Source: Rhizomys pruinosus (taxonomy: Eukaryota > Chordata > Mammalia > Rodentia > Spalacidae). Taken from it: 64,000 nt of DNA. The stretch spans positions 1,011,314 to 1,075,313 of the forward strand of contig VZQC01008777.1 of NCBI GenBank assembly GCA_009823505.1. The letters are read 5' to 3'. The notes under the pieces were generated by a model. That model saw nothing but the letters and a program-made list of their open reading frames with translations, searched no databases and had not been told where the DNA came from. Both the position numbers and the translations under genes were made by a program. Position 1 is the first letter of the stretch; each line of letters opens with the position of its first letter. This document shows positions 10,133 through 20,529 of the stretch, in pieces.

Positions 10133-11847
10133 CTTCTGGAGACTCATGGGTTAAAAAAAAAAGTAGGGGGGAAGACAGACAGACATGAAACCTTTTTGTC
10201 AAAAACTTTGCAATTCAAATCTTAAAACTATGGGAAAATATTTGTTTGTTCCAACAGGACAAAATGTCACCAACTTAACGGCTGAGAAAGAAAAGATACA
10301 GCTTTGCATTGAGTAGGATGTACCAAAAAGTGGCAACTGAAAGGTTGACCCGTCTGAACATTGAAAGGAAGAAAAGCCTCAGATTGCCATAAACATCGAA
10401 CCCTTCTGTGGATCCTACATGTAACAACTATTTATAATGAGTCCTAATGAAACTTATACCTTCTAGGTGCCACAAAGGTTTTGATATGACTTTCTTGCCT
10501 TCCCCCCCATAGAACAAGGAGAAATATGACGATGATGAGGTCGTTCTCCAACTGTAAATTGGAGACAACTATTATAGAGGTAATCTCTTATAAAACCGGT
10601 AAAAATGCCTTCTTTAACTGTCTAATAGACATAAGAACTGTGAAAAGGATTATACTCTGTTCAGAACCAAATATAATACTAAAGTCCTTGGGCTATGCAC
10701 TTAGGCAAACTATATTAATGCAGGATCTCTGACATCAGCAATGGATTGTTCTACCATGGGGATGTTGGCCAGGGGATCCAAGGCCCCACAAAAGGTAAGG
10801 GCTCCTTGCCCCTAAGTTGGGATACCTGCAGGAGGAGAGGTGATAAGACCCTGTTGCCAAAGACCTGACGTTAACATGGGAGGGATGTATTGAGACCGCA
10901 CATGCAAGTGTACAGATGGCCTCTGGAATGCCAGAGAGTGTTACCAAAGGCCACTAAACCAATAAAGCAAATACGGGTCTCCCTGAGTCAAGCAAGACTC
11001 CACCATCAGCACCAGCTACACCTCACCTGCCTGGAAATACTGTGCAGCAGAGGCAGCCATGTGCCTGTATATCCCAAATCTAATTGGCTATTGGCTCTCT
11101 CCTTGGAGGAATAACCCATGGCTGATGCCACAAGCTTACATCCTCTACAGGTTAGGAGATGTTATAAGTCACAGTAAGACCCTGTCATATCTAACAGGGG
11201 GTAAAAATGTAATCCATGGATTAACATATCATCCAAACATATGTGTCTATGCCAAAGTAACCTACCATAACTATTAGTGCTGCTTAAATACCTATATATC
11301 TAATTGCTTGTGCTTCATTAGTAGGATCGAAAGGTTACTCCTGAACAAACTGTCAGCCCATGAAAGGAAACAGCCAGAATTGACCAGAGTCCAAGTCAAC
11401 AGCTCCAGAGAGAGTAGACTGTTTTTCTTCTCATCCACCTGTGCCCTTTTCTAAGCCTAGGGAACAATCTGCGGAAGAGGGGGCGTGGTAGAATGTAAAG
11501 GCTGCTATTGGGGTGAATGGTGAAACTACAGCGATGTAGTCTGGACACTCATTTGATCAACTTGATTGAACAAACAACCTGTCACCCCCACTGGATGGTG
11601 GGACTGTGGGGATTTGGGCACAACAGTCTGCAGATTGGTTTTGCATGAAGGATGCTTGTACTCATGGATTATCACTTATAGCTAAAAAATGGAAAAAAAA
11701 AAAACCTGAAAGATACAGGACAGTTATGGCAGAATACATGATCTGGGATGGGGTGGGGGTGGGGGGGAAGGGAAAGGGAAATATGCCTGATCTGAATTGG
11801 AAAATGATGTACGAAATGCACAAAGCATCAATAAAAATTAAATTTAA
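10133..11847 (+). mobile_element. L1-type 3' element, 1.7 kb, non-coding
   Basis: A 1715-bp insertion with 17-bp TSDs AAAAAAGTGACCGCTGG (10116-10132) and AAAAAAGTGACTGCTGG (11848-11864). No conserved coding frame. Its last 90 bases have a G-rich tract near 11750-11775 followed by CACAAAGCATCAATAAAAATT and A's, as in L1 3' UTRs. The inverted copy at 40184-41568 and shorter 3' pieces at 5320, 8320, 57271 and 60438 share the same 3' end. I read it as a 5'-truncated L1 with a long 3' UTR; I do not see ORF2 in it. Confidence 0.8.
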
Positions 11848-11864
11848 AAAAAAGTGACTGCTGG

Positions 11865-12690
11865 ATGTAATCTATAGTTTCCAATTGAGTAAATTCGGGC
11901 TCATGAATTTGCATTTATAACAAGTCCCCCAACAGTATCCACACTTCTGGCTAATGGTATAGTGAAAAATTTGTAGGTGGGATAAATATCACCTATAGCT
12001 TATGGATTCATTGATTTTAGGTCAGAACTTAAAGGAACAATCCATATACATGGCAGAAGAAGGAAAGAATATAGAGGGCTTGTTTGTAATGACATAGAGT
12101 TCAAAGGTTTATTGAACCACATTTTGATGATTTTTGTCCCATTAAGCATAAAACTTATAACTGCCAAATTCTACCCCAAATGAAAAAGCCCTTAAAGGTA
12201 AATTAGAAGATAGAACCCAATGAACCTGTTAAATCAGAGTGAGTTTTTCTCACATAATATAATATTGTTTTGAAAATCATATTGTTTTGTTCTTTAAAGA
12301 GGAATCTGAATTTCAGATGCCATTAATGAAATGGTTCTTTCCTTCCTTTGTTATAGATCAGCTATTTTAGTCAGTCAGTAATACCTGCTTTTCAAGTTAT
12401 GCTACAGGAGCTTCTGAAGTGACAAGAATCTAGAAGAGACAAGAGAATATTATCCCACAATGTCTTTGGCAGGAGGGCAACATGGATGCCATTTTGATAT
12501 AAGATATGTGGCTTTTAGATTATTCAGAAAACAGTTCTACTAAATCAAGTCATCTTCTGTGATAATTTTATGCCACAACTCTAGAAATTAATACACAAAC
12601 ATCTAGTCCTAGCAGAATGGGCATTCTAAGCAATAGCTTTTACAGTAAATAAGTCCTTAAATTCCTTTTGTTAACGATCAGAAAATCAAT
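11865..12690. other. Unique AT-rich sequence
   Basis: No gene or clear repeat recognised. Confidence 0.45.
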
Positions 12691-13372
12691 ATACACAGAC
12701 CTTAACTACAATGGGAAGCTAAGAAGTAAAGCATCTAGTTTCAGAAATTCACTGTTGGTTCCTATGCACAGGGCCCCAGGAGCTTATAGGATTCATTTCC
12801 ATTTGGTTTTGCATCATCTCCTTGGCTCTTAAAATCTTTCTGACCCCTTTTCTGCAATGTTCCCTGAGCCCTGGATGGGTGAAGCTGAATATAGTTAGCC
12901 TATCCATGGAACCATACACTGTAGACTTCTAAACTTCATGGTTTGGCCATACAGGCCCTTTTGGGTTCCTGGTCTCCTGTTTCATGGAGGAGCTTCAGCA
13001 TGCACAAGATGCATGGAAGCTCAGCTGGACAAAAAACTAGCATAGAACTGCAGAAATGGTTAGCAGAGTCCAACCTTGGCTGAGGAAATATTGGCAGCAG
13101 ATTGAAGTTTGGTGAGGAAGACCTGGTTTTCTTCAGAAAAGATACCATGGATAGGCTGACTAGAGTTGAAGAGATGAATTGCCCTGAGGAATGAGCAGGG
13201 AGAATAATTTTGTTCAATTGACTCTACTACAAATGACAGAAGGTGTGAACTCTGGGGCTGGAAGTCAGGGCTGCAGGAGTGTGCCAAGGGAGAAGCAGGT
13301 ATAATGGTGATTAATACTGACTGAAAATTTACGTATGAAAAAACATAAAAATTCAATTAAAAAAGCAAGGGA
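12690..13372 (+). mobile_element. Old L1 3' region (Lx-like)
   Basis: It resembles 34860-35331 in order and wording (gactagagttgaagagatga, atgacagaaggtgtgaactc, aaggg..ggtataa, ending tacgtatgaaaaaac) and ends in A-rich sequence. The ctgaccccttttctgcaatg segment also recurs near 62335-62375. Identification as Lx-type 3' sequence rests on memory of mouse repeats. The left edge is approximate. Confidence 0.6.
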
Positions 13373-13424
13373 ATAGAAGATATATCCCCCCAAACCACAA
13401 TAACAACAGCAACAACAACAACAA

Positions 13425-13562
13425 TAACAAGCTCAGCATGTAAAAGAACTTGCTCTCAAGGCTGAGGGCCTGAGATCAAGACCTCCTCCTACCAGTTGTC
13501 CTCTGACCCCCTCACTTGTGCCATAGCACACACACACACACACACAAATGTACATGGAAATA
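13425..13562 (+). mobile_element. Old tRNA-derived SINE with (CA)n tail
   Basis: A gctcagcatgtaaaagaact head, a gttgtcctctgacccc body and a CA run (13527-13546) leading to caaatgtacatgg match the layout of old rodent tRNA-type SINEs. The subfamily cannot be fixed by eye. Confidence 0.55.
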
Positions 13563-15140
13563 TGCTTAAAATTATATTTAGAAATAAAAGAAACTCACTA
13601 TTTATCTTTTCCATGGAAAATAAAACATCATTCAAATTACAACTTTGAAGTATGAACATCTTTAAGGTTTTTATAACACCAACCCATCATGACTAAATAG
13701 ACTCTGGGATGGTGCTCAACATCTCTGCTGTATGCAACCAGTTTGAAAACAAATAATAATTCTCATGAATAAAAACATACACACAAGCAAGTAGTATTTA
13801 TTAGTTTACATATAATAATGATACAGGAGGAAGGAAAGTATTACTTCTAAATATAGAATCCTGGGTCTTTCTGAGGATGAAATGGTTTCTTTTGTCCAAA
13901 GTAGTTTTCATAGTCTCCTCATCTTCATCAGTTTCATCCTTATCCAGATAGCTTTTACTTATCAAAATCCTAGGTCATGGATGGGTTTGAATAAAAATAC
14001 CAACATATAAAAGTACTATTTACTTGTAAGAAAGAAGGGATCACACTAAATCCTAATGTACTGTATTTTAACATTCACATACCAGTACCTAGAGCCACTT
14101 ATTTTAGGAAGGAAAATTTACGTCACCAAATTGGAAAGGCTGATGCAGTGCAGCAGCTTCACTTCCTACAAGATGTCAGAAGAACAGAACGGTGAGTTTC
14201 TTAGTTTGCACAGTTTACACTAAGGGTGGTATTTGAACACAATCCCTCTTTCCTAGTCACTGGTGTTACAAGTCACCTTTGTTCTACCTCTGTGTGCAGA
14301 AGATCTCAATATCAAAGTTACCAAGAAAATGTAAGGTCAAATATAGATACTGGATTTGAGAGAAGTTAGTGATCATCCCTCTATTTTGAGAAGGTGCCTT
14401 AATGCATATATTCAAATTTATCTAGATATATATTAATTTTTGTGATTTTTAGAAGTAAATTATAAAATGTGTATAATATTTTATACATCAGTGACATCTC
14501 AATTATGCTTTAAAAGTAAATTTCATTCAAGATCTTGGTAGATGAGAATATTTTTTGATAAGCAGTTGAAATAGTCCTTGCAGAGGTTTTAGTCTCACAT
14601 GATTTAACTTTTCCTCCTTAAAAAAAATCCTGCTGGAAATAAACTCCTTTCTCCAAAACAAAACAAAACAAAACAAAACATTATGATGGCCCTATTCTAT
14701 TTACAGATTTATTGGATATTACTATACTTTTGTTCAAAACAAGGAAAAATGTGTTATTGAACTATGAAAGAGAAATTTTGTTATGATGGAGTGACATACA
14801 GCAAGAGGGGGTATCTTTTCTGCTGGATATGGTTCTGTATAAGTGCTCCCTCAAATGCAGAAGTCAGCTTGGATTTCTGAAGAACTCAGCCCAGAAGAAA
14901 ACTGCTAATACAAAGGTAGGAGGTGAAATTTCTTAGGATCCTTGTGACTCTAAGTTTAGAGATGATCTGCCAAAGCTTACTGTAAGCTAAGCTTACTGTT
15001 CTATGAGATAACATTGTTGCTTAAGCTACTTTGAAGCAAGAGCTTTGGCATCATACTCAAATTGATCTAGGAGATGCCAGCAGGAGACCCTGGGACAATC
15101 AGTCAGAAAGCAACCTTGTCAAACACAGATAAGTGCTCTT
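13563..15140. other. Unique AT-rich sequence
   Basis: Apart from the weak exon candidate at 13801-13975 and a short (AAAAC)n at 14658-14680, I see no repeat or gene. Confidence 0.45.
13801..13975 (-). other. Possible terminal exon or retrocopy tail
   Basis: On the minus strand a frame encodes an acidic peptide (SYLDKDETDEDEE) followed by a basic stretch (TLDKRNHFILRK) and stops at 13801-13803. An AATAAA-type signal overlaps the stop (13797-13802). A CTAG acceptor-like site lies at its 5' edge near 13972, with only a weak pyrimidine run before it. I do not recognise the protein. It may be chance; the biased acidic composition is the only coding hint. Confidence 0.2.
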
Positions 15141-15195
15141 AACTTTGCCATTTTATTTATTTTTAAATCATTTTATTTTTATATTAATTAATTAA

Positions 15196-15345
15196 TTTTT
15201 GGTCTTTTTGAGACAGGGTCTCCCTGTAGCCCCAGCTGGCCTGGAACTCACTCTGTAGACTAGGCCAGCCTTGAACTCACAGAGATCTGCCTGCCTCTGC
15301 CTCCCAAGTGTTAGGATTAAAGGCATGCACCACTATGCCTGGCTT
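15196..15345 (-). mobile_element. B1 SINE, antisense (member of doublet)
   Basis: Reverse-complement B1: tttttgagacagggtctccc to ggcatgcaccactatgcctggct, complete, moderately diverged. Confidence 0.9.
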
Positions 15346-15573
15346 GTTTTTATTTTTTTATTTATTATTTTTTATGTGTATGAGTGCACTCTCCGCATGT
15401 AAGTTGGTGCACCTGTGTCATGCAATGCCTCGGAGGTCAGAAGAGGGTGTCGGATACCCCTGGAACTGGAGTTAAAGACGGTTCTTACCAGTCACGTGGG
15501 TGCTGGGAATTGAACCTGGGTAGTCTGCAAGAGCAGTTGGCACTCTTAACTTCTGAGCCATCTCTCCAGCCCC
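15346..15573 (-). mobile_element. B2 SINE, antisense (member of doublet)
   Basis: Reverse-complement B2 from the AT-rich tail to ccatctctccagcccc. No 17-bp internal duplication (ctggaactggagttaaag). Confidence 0.9.
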
Positions 15574-15774
15574 AACTCTGCCATTTTATACCCAACCTAG
15601 TGAATGTGACTTTTAATATCTAGGCTTCCAGTTTCTTGTTGATTTTTATTTATTTGCAGTTGTTTATTGAAGGCAGTTTGATTTTGTTTGATTGGGTATG
15701 ATGTACTATGCATGAAAACTAGAGAGATGGAAATTGGGAAATAACAATGGCTACTTAAAAAAAAATCAGGGCAG

Positions 15775-16532
15775 CCTAGACCTTGCATGCACTCCAGCTG
15801 TTTACTTCTAGCCCCCAGCAGGCAAGCCAAGGCATGCCCACCTACCCACAGGCCTACCCCTGGACAGCAGCTTAGGATCCAGCTCAGCTCCTTGTGGCTC
15901 CAGCTCCTGCTCCTGCTGCTGGCAGGTGAGACAGAGTCCTTCCCACCTACTCTCATGCAAGGGTCTCCATACTCAGCAGGTGAGACAGAAGTCCAGAGGC
16001 CAATATGGCCCAGCTCCTGTGATACTCCAGAACCCCCACTCCTCACCTAGGGAACACCTCAGGCCACGCCCCCAGCTCCAGGCTAAGGTTTCCTGGCCCT
16101 GGACCCAGATCCGATGATTACAACCAGCCCAGACCCATAGGCATAACTCATGTGGTGTGAAGTTCAAGCTTACCTGATTGTCACCTGTCCTGGGCCCCTG
16201 AAGAAGCTCAAGACTAGAAGAACAAGAAATAGGTGTTCCCTTCAGTACAAAGACCAAAGTGAAAACCTGAAGCCTAGACCAAACAGCCTCTCATAACTAA
16301 TAAGAAGACAATGAAGGCATTGATGAAAACAACCAGTCAGTCAACTAAGATTCACTTGAGATTGTAGCAGAATGCAAACAATAAAGCAAATCTGCATGCC
16401 AAAAGCATAAAGTAAGAACACCCTCTTCTGACCTCCAGGGCATTGCACAACACGGGTGCACAGACTTGCATGCAGACAGTACATTCATATACATACATAA
16501 ATAAATAAAATTAAAAAAAAAAGAACAATAAC
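15775..16532 (+). mobile_element. Putative L1 5' UTR
   Basis: GC-richer DNA (15775-16130, with runs such as ctcctgctcctgctgctgg) leads without interruption into an ORF1-like frame at 16533, as expected of an L1 5' UTR. It does not share the monomer seen at 18961. A B2 3' fragment lies at 16418-16522 just before ORF1. Confidence 0.55.
16418..16522 (+). mobile_element. B2 3' fragment inside L1 leader
   Basis: Only the B2 3' half is present (acaccctcttctgacctcc to aaataaataaaatt plus A-tail). The short repeat AAGAACA lies on both sides and may be its TSD. Confidence 0.75.
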
Positions 16533-17160
16533 ATGAGAAACCCAGATAATAACTCCCGGCTAAATCCTACCAGTCTTATAGAAGACTCTTACAATGAGAA
16601 CTCCCTGGAGGTAACCCAGGTCACAGATATTAAGATAACTATCATGAACCTACTCAAAGAATTCAAGGAATTTACAGAATACACAGACAAACAAATCAAA
16701 GAACTAGGAGAGAATGATAAACATTGGAATGATTTGGAAATACTGAAGAAATCTCAGACTGAAATGAAAAAGAAAGCTGAACACTCATCTAGTCAACAGG
16801 AAAGGATGGGAGAAAGCCTCAGTAACAGAATGAATGAAGCAGAAAATAGAATATCAATACTGGAAGATAACATGGAAAACTAGAATGCTCAAGCAAAGAT
16901 TATGGGAAAATTAAAAAAAAAAAAAAAACACAGAAGTGGAATAACCAGGAAAAGCAGGACACCATGGAAAGACCAAACCTCCACATCATAGATATAGAGG
17001 AAGGAGAAGAAGACAAGAATGATTGTGTTGACCAGATCTTCCACAGAATTATAGAAGAAAATTTCCACAAATTGGAGAAAGACACACCCATATAAATATA
17101 AGAAGCATATATAACACCAAATAGATAAGACCAGAAAAGTAAATCCCCACTCCATATCAT
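16533..17160 (+). pseudogene. L1 ORF1 remnant, N-terminal coiled-coil part
   Basis: The open frame 16533-16883 encodes a Lys/Glu-rich heptad-like segment with sqQERMGESLSNRMNEAENR and ISILEDN, characteristic of the L1 ORF1p coiled coil. It then meets a stop, and the related sequence continues in broken frame to about 17160 (ggagaaagacacacccatat). The RNA-binding C-terminal part found at 20160-20400 in the other L1 is missing here. ORF1p is the RNA chaperone of the L1 particle (known). This copy is dead. Confidence 0.75.
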
Positions 17161-17740
17161 AGTCATCTGTAAACAGGGATAATGTGACCTCCTCTTTTCC
17201 AATTAGTGCTCCTCTAATTTCCTTTTCTTGTTTTATTGCTCTAACAAGCCTTTCAAGCACTCTATTGAAAAGGAGTGGGGCTGGAGAGATGGCCTAGCGG
17301 TTAAGAGCACCAACCGCTCTTACAGAGGACCCGGGTTCGATCCCCAGCACCCATATGGCAGCTGAGAACCGTCTGAAACTCCAATTCCAGGAGAACTCCA
17401 GTTCCAGGGGAATCCAAGACCCTCTTCTGACCTCCGCGGCATTGCACGACACAGGTGCACAGACTTGCATGCAGACAGTACATTCATACACATACAGAAA
17501 TAAATAAAATTAAAAAAAAAGGAGTGGATATAGGGGGCAGCCTTGCCAGGTTCCTGACTTCAAGGGGAATGCTTCTAATTTTTCCCCATTTAGAATGATG
17601 TGGGCTGTGGGTTTATTGTGCATGGCTTTAATCATGTTGAGGAATGTTCCCTCCAGTCCAATTCTCTCTAGGACTTTAAACATGAAAGTATGTTGAATTC
17701 TTTGAAGGTCTTTTCTGCATCAATTAAGATGATCATGTGG
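17160..17740 (-). pseudogene. L1 ORF2 fragment, inverted, split by a B2
   Basis: The plus strand reads as reverse-complement ORF2: the catgttgaggaatgttccctccag and ctgcatcaattaagatgatcatgtgg stretches are antisense to the reverse transcriptase core. It lies between plus-oriented ORF1 and plus-oriented ORF2 end, so this L1 has an internal inversion. Confidence 0.7.
17279..17516 (+). mobile_element. B2 SINE, subfamily with 17-bp internal duplication
   Basis: Full length, with the doubled 17-mer. Perfect 11-bp TSDs AAAAGGAGTGG lie at 17268-17278 and 17517-17527. It interrupts the inverted ORF2 piece, so it is younger. Confidence 0.93.
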
Positions 17741-18610
17741 TTCTTGTCTTGCAGTCCATTTGTGTGCTTTATGACACCAGAAAACTCCTAGAAACAATTA
17801 ATGGTTTCAGTAAAGTGCCAGGTTGCAAAATTAGCCACCTGGAAAAATCAGTAGTCTTTCTTTATGCCAACAACAAGCAATTAGAGAAGGATTACAGGGA
17901 GACATTTTCAATCACAATAGCAACAATTGCAACAACAAAAACTATCTTGAAACAAACCTGACTAAATAAAATCCCTACCATGAAATTTTAAATCCTTGAA
18001 GAAAGAGATTGAAAAAGACACTAGAAGATAAATCATGAAGATGTAAAGATGTCTGAGAAATGCCTTAAAAGATATTCGGCATCACTAGTAATTAATGAAA
18101 TGAAAATTAAAAACCACTTTAAGATTTCATCTTACTCCAATAAGACTGGATATTGTCAAGAAAACAAGTGATACCAAATGCTGGAGAGGTTGTGGGGAAA
18201 TGAGGATACTCATTCACTGCTGGTGGGAATGCAAACCCATGCAACTCCTATAGAAAGTGGTCTGGAGATCTCTTAAAAGGCTCAAAATGACCCCACCACT
18301 TGGCCCAGTTATACCACTCCTGGGTATATACCCCAAAGACTCATCTTATTGAAGAGATACGTGCTCAAACATGTTTATCACAGCTCTTTTCACAATAGCG
18401 AAGAACTGGAAGCAACCCAAGTGTCCCTCAACTGATGAGTGGATAAAGAAAATGTACATCTACACAACGGAGTTCTACATAGCAATAAAGAAAGATGATA
18501 GAAGCCGTTATGCTAAGTGAAGTAACACAGTCCCATAAAAACAAACAATTTATGGAGTCCCTCATTTGTGGATCCTAGCAGCAAATTCTTATATGTACCC
18601 ACAGGGCCTA
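17740..18610 (+). pseudogene. L1 ORF2 C-terminal remnant
   Basis: Sense ORF2 3' sequence with stops and an internal deletion near 18050. It includes the Cys-rich C-terminal region (gctggagaggttgtggggaaat, ctgctggtgggaatgcaaac), tataccactcctgggtatat and the tail gtgtccctcaactgatgagtgg. A B1-like scrap follows at 18630-18662. Confidence 0.8.
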
Positions 18611-18960
18611 GAGAAGGACCTTACATGTGCTGGAATTAAAGGCCTGCATCACTACACCTGTCTTTCCAGATAGATTTTAATATATATTGGGGGATATTTA
18701 CTCTGATACATAATAGAATCTGTGTTTGAAACTTATACCCATTGTAAATTTCAAATACCCTTTCTTTATACTAATTTTACACTTGAAAGCATTTAAAAGG
18801 TTAGCTCACGCTTACTTGATGGCTTTTGAGTTATTATTTTTAGATGAAAATCTGTGCCAGGAGATTATAAAAAACTTTCATAAAGTGACTAAAGATTGAA
18901 TCGAGGTCATGGCTTTATGTAGAGTATGTAGATGAAACCTCCTTTGAAAAGGTAGATAAG

Positions 18961-19334
18961 ATCTGAGCTCTCCCAAGACCAGCTGAAGCGCAGGAAGGTA
19001 GGTAGGAACTGGGTACTTCAGCAAGGCAGATTGTTGATTGACTTAATCTAGTTAATCCAGTTATCTTTGGCTTAATTGGCTTTTGTGGTTGTGGGGGCGG
19101 AGTTATCCTCCTAGCTGGTATAAAAGGTAAGGTTGTGTGAGTCTTGAGATCTGAGATCTCCCAAGACCAGCTGAAGCACAGGTACTAGGGCTTGGGCTAA
19201 AGAGCACACCTTCCCCCACCCCTCGCCAACTGGGATTACAAAGGCATCTGAAGGAGGCAAGCAAAGCAAGCCTTCAACACAGTGAAGAGGCATTTGGGAC
19301 TCACATTGGAATACAAGCAAGGAGAATCCCATAT
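18961..19334 (+). promoter_or_regulatory. L1 5' UTR with tandem monomers
   Basis: The segment ATCTGAGCTCTCCCAAGACC (18961) recurs as ATCTGAGATCTCCCAAGACC at 19149, a 188-bp period. This resembles the roughly 200-bp promoter monomers of mouse L1. One complete unit and the start of a second are visible. A GC box (GGGGGCGG, 19093-19100) and a TATA box (TATAAAAG, 19119-19126) lie in the complete monomer, and ORF1 begins at 19335. Whether it still fires is unknown. Confidence 0.7.
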
Positions 19335-20400
19335 GTCAGGAACACATAGAAGAGACAACAAGGGAAAGGGGCAGGATAATCCCGTACCAAGCTCTACCAA
19401 CCCTATGGAAGATTCCTACAGAGGGATCCCCCTGGGGATGGCCCAGGACACAGATATCAGAAACACAATTGTGAACATACTTAAAGAACTATAAGATTAT
19501 AAAGAGAAAATCAAAGAACTAAGAAAACAGAATGAAGAACTCAAGAAGGACCTAGACAGAAAGAATGACAAACTCCAGAAGGAAGTAGAAACAATGAAAA
19601 GATCCCATGCTGAAAAAGATAAGGAAACCAACCAGTGAAGCAAAGAGCTACAGGAAGAGATTGAGAAGCTCCAAAAGGAAGTAGAAATACTAAAGAAATC
19701 AGAAGAGGAAATGAAAAAGTAAATCAAACGCTCATCCAATCAAGAGGAAAGGAATGGAAAAAGCCTCAGAAGCAGAATGGAGGAAGCAGAACAAAGAATA
19801 TCAAACCTGGATGATAACACAGAACAACTAAAAACCTCAAGGAAAGATTATGAAAAATTTAAAAATACACAAAAGTGGAAACAACCAGGAACTGTGGGAC
19901 AACTATGAAAAGATCAAACCTCCACATATAGAGATGAGGCAAGGAGAAGAATCCCAAGAGAATGGTATTGATCAGATCTTCAACAGAATAGATAGATGAA
20001 AACTTCCCCAAACTAAAAAAAGAACAAACCAATACAAATACAAGAAGCACATAGAACTCCAAACAGCCAAGATCAGAAAAAGAAACTCTCCACGCCACAT
20101 CATAGTTAAATGCTTGACACCCAAAACAAAGACAAAATCCTTAAGCCACAAGAGAAAAACAACAAAGTGACCTATAAGGGGAAACCTATCAGAATTACAA
20201 CTGACTTCTCAATGCAAACTATGAAAGCAAGAGAAAACGTGGAGCAAACATTCCCAGTGTTAAGGACAATAGACCAACCCAGTTACTATACCGCAAAAAC
20301 GTCGATTATCGTTGAAGGAGAGAGAAAAACCTTCCATAGACATAAAACAGATGAAAGAATACATGTTTAGGAACCAAACTTCAGAGAAATACTTGAAGCA
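19335..20400 (+). pseudogene. L1 ORF1 (RNA-binding protein), inactivated
   Basis: It starts with ATG at 19335 just after the leader. The first 50 codons are open, then stops appear (for example near 19494, 19637 and 19722). The middle is a Lys/Glu coiled coil. The C-terminal domain is readable at 20160-20400 (YKGKPIRITTDFS, then AKTSIIVEGERKTF), matching the conserved ORF1p C-terminal domain. Order and length fit a full ORF1 of about 350 codons. Confidence 0.8.
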
Positions 20401-20529
20401 ATTCAAAGGGCAGAAGAAAGGAGCAACCATCCCCAGGTACCTGAAAGAGAAATCAATAAAAGCCATAACTACAGAAGTAGAAACAAAACCATATGGCAAA
20501 TGGATCATAAGATGCAAAAGGAAGCACAC

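Larger units (their letters stand above)
15157..15573 (-). mobile_element. B2-B1 doublet inside one TSD
   Basis: On the minus strand a B2 head-to-tail is followed directly by a B1, both in the same orientation. The pair is bounded by one 16-bp TSD with a single mismatch: AACTTTGCCATTTTAT (15141-15156) and AACTCTGCCATTTTAT (15574-15589). I see no separate TSD around the inner B1. The B1 either jumped into the A-rich tail of the B2, or the two moved as one RNA. Confidence 0.85.
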
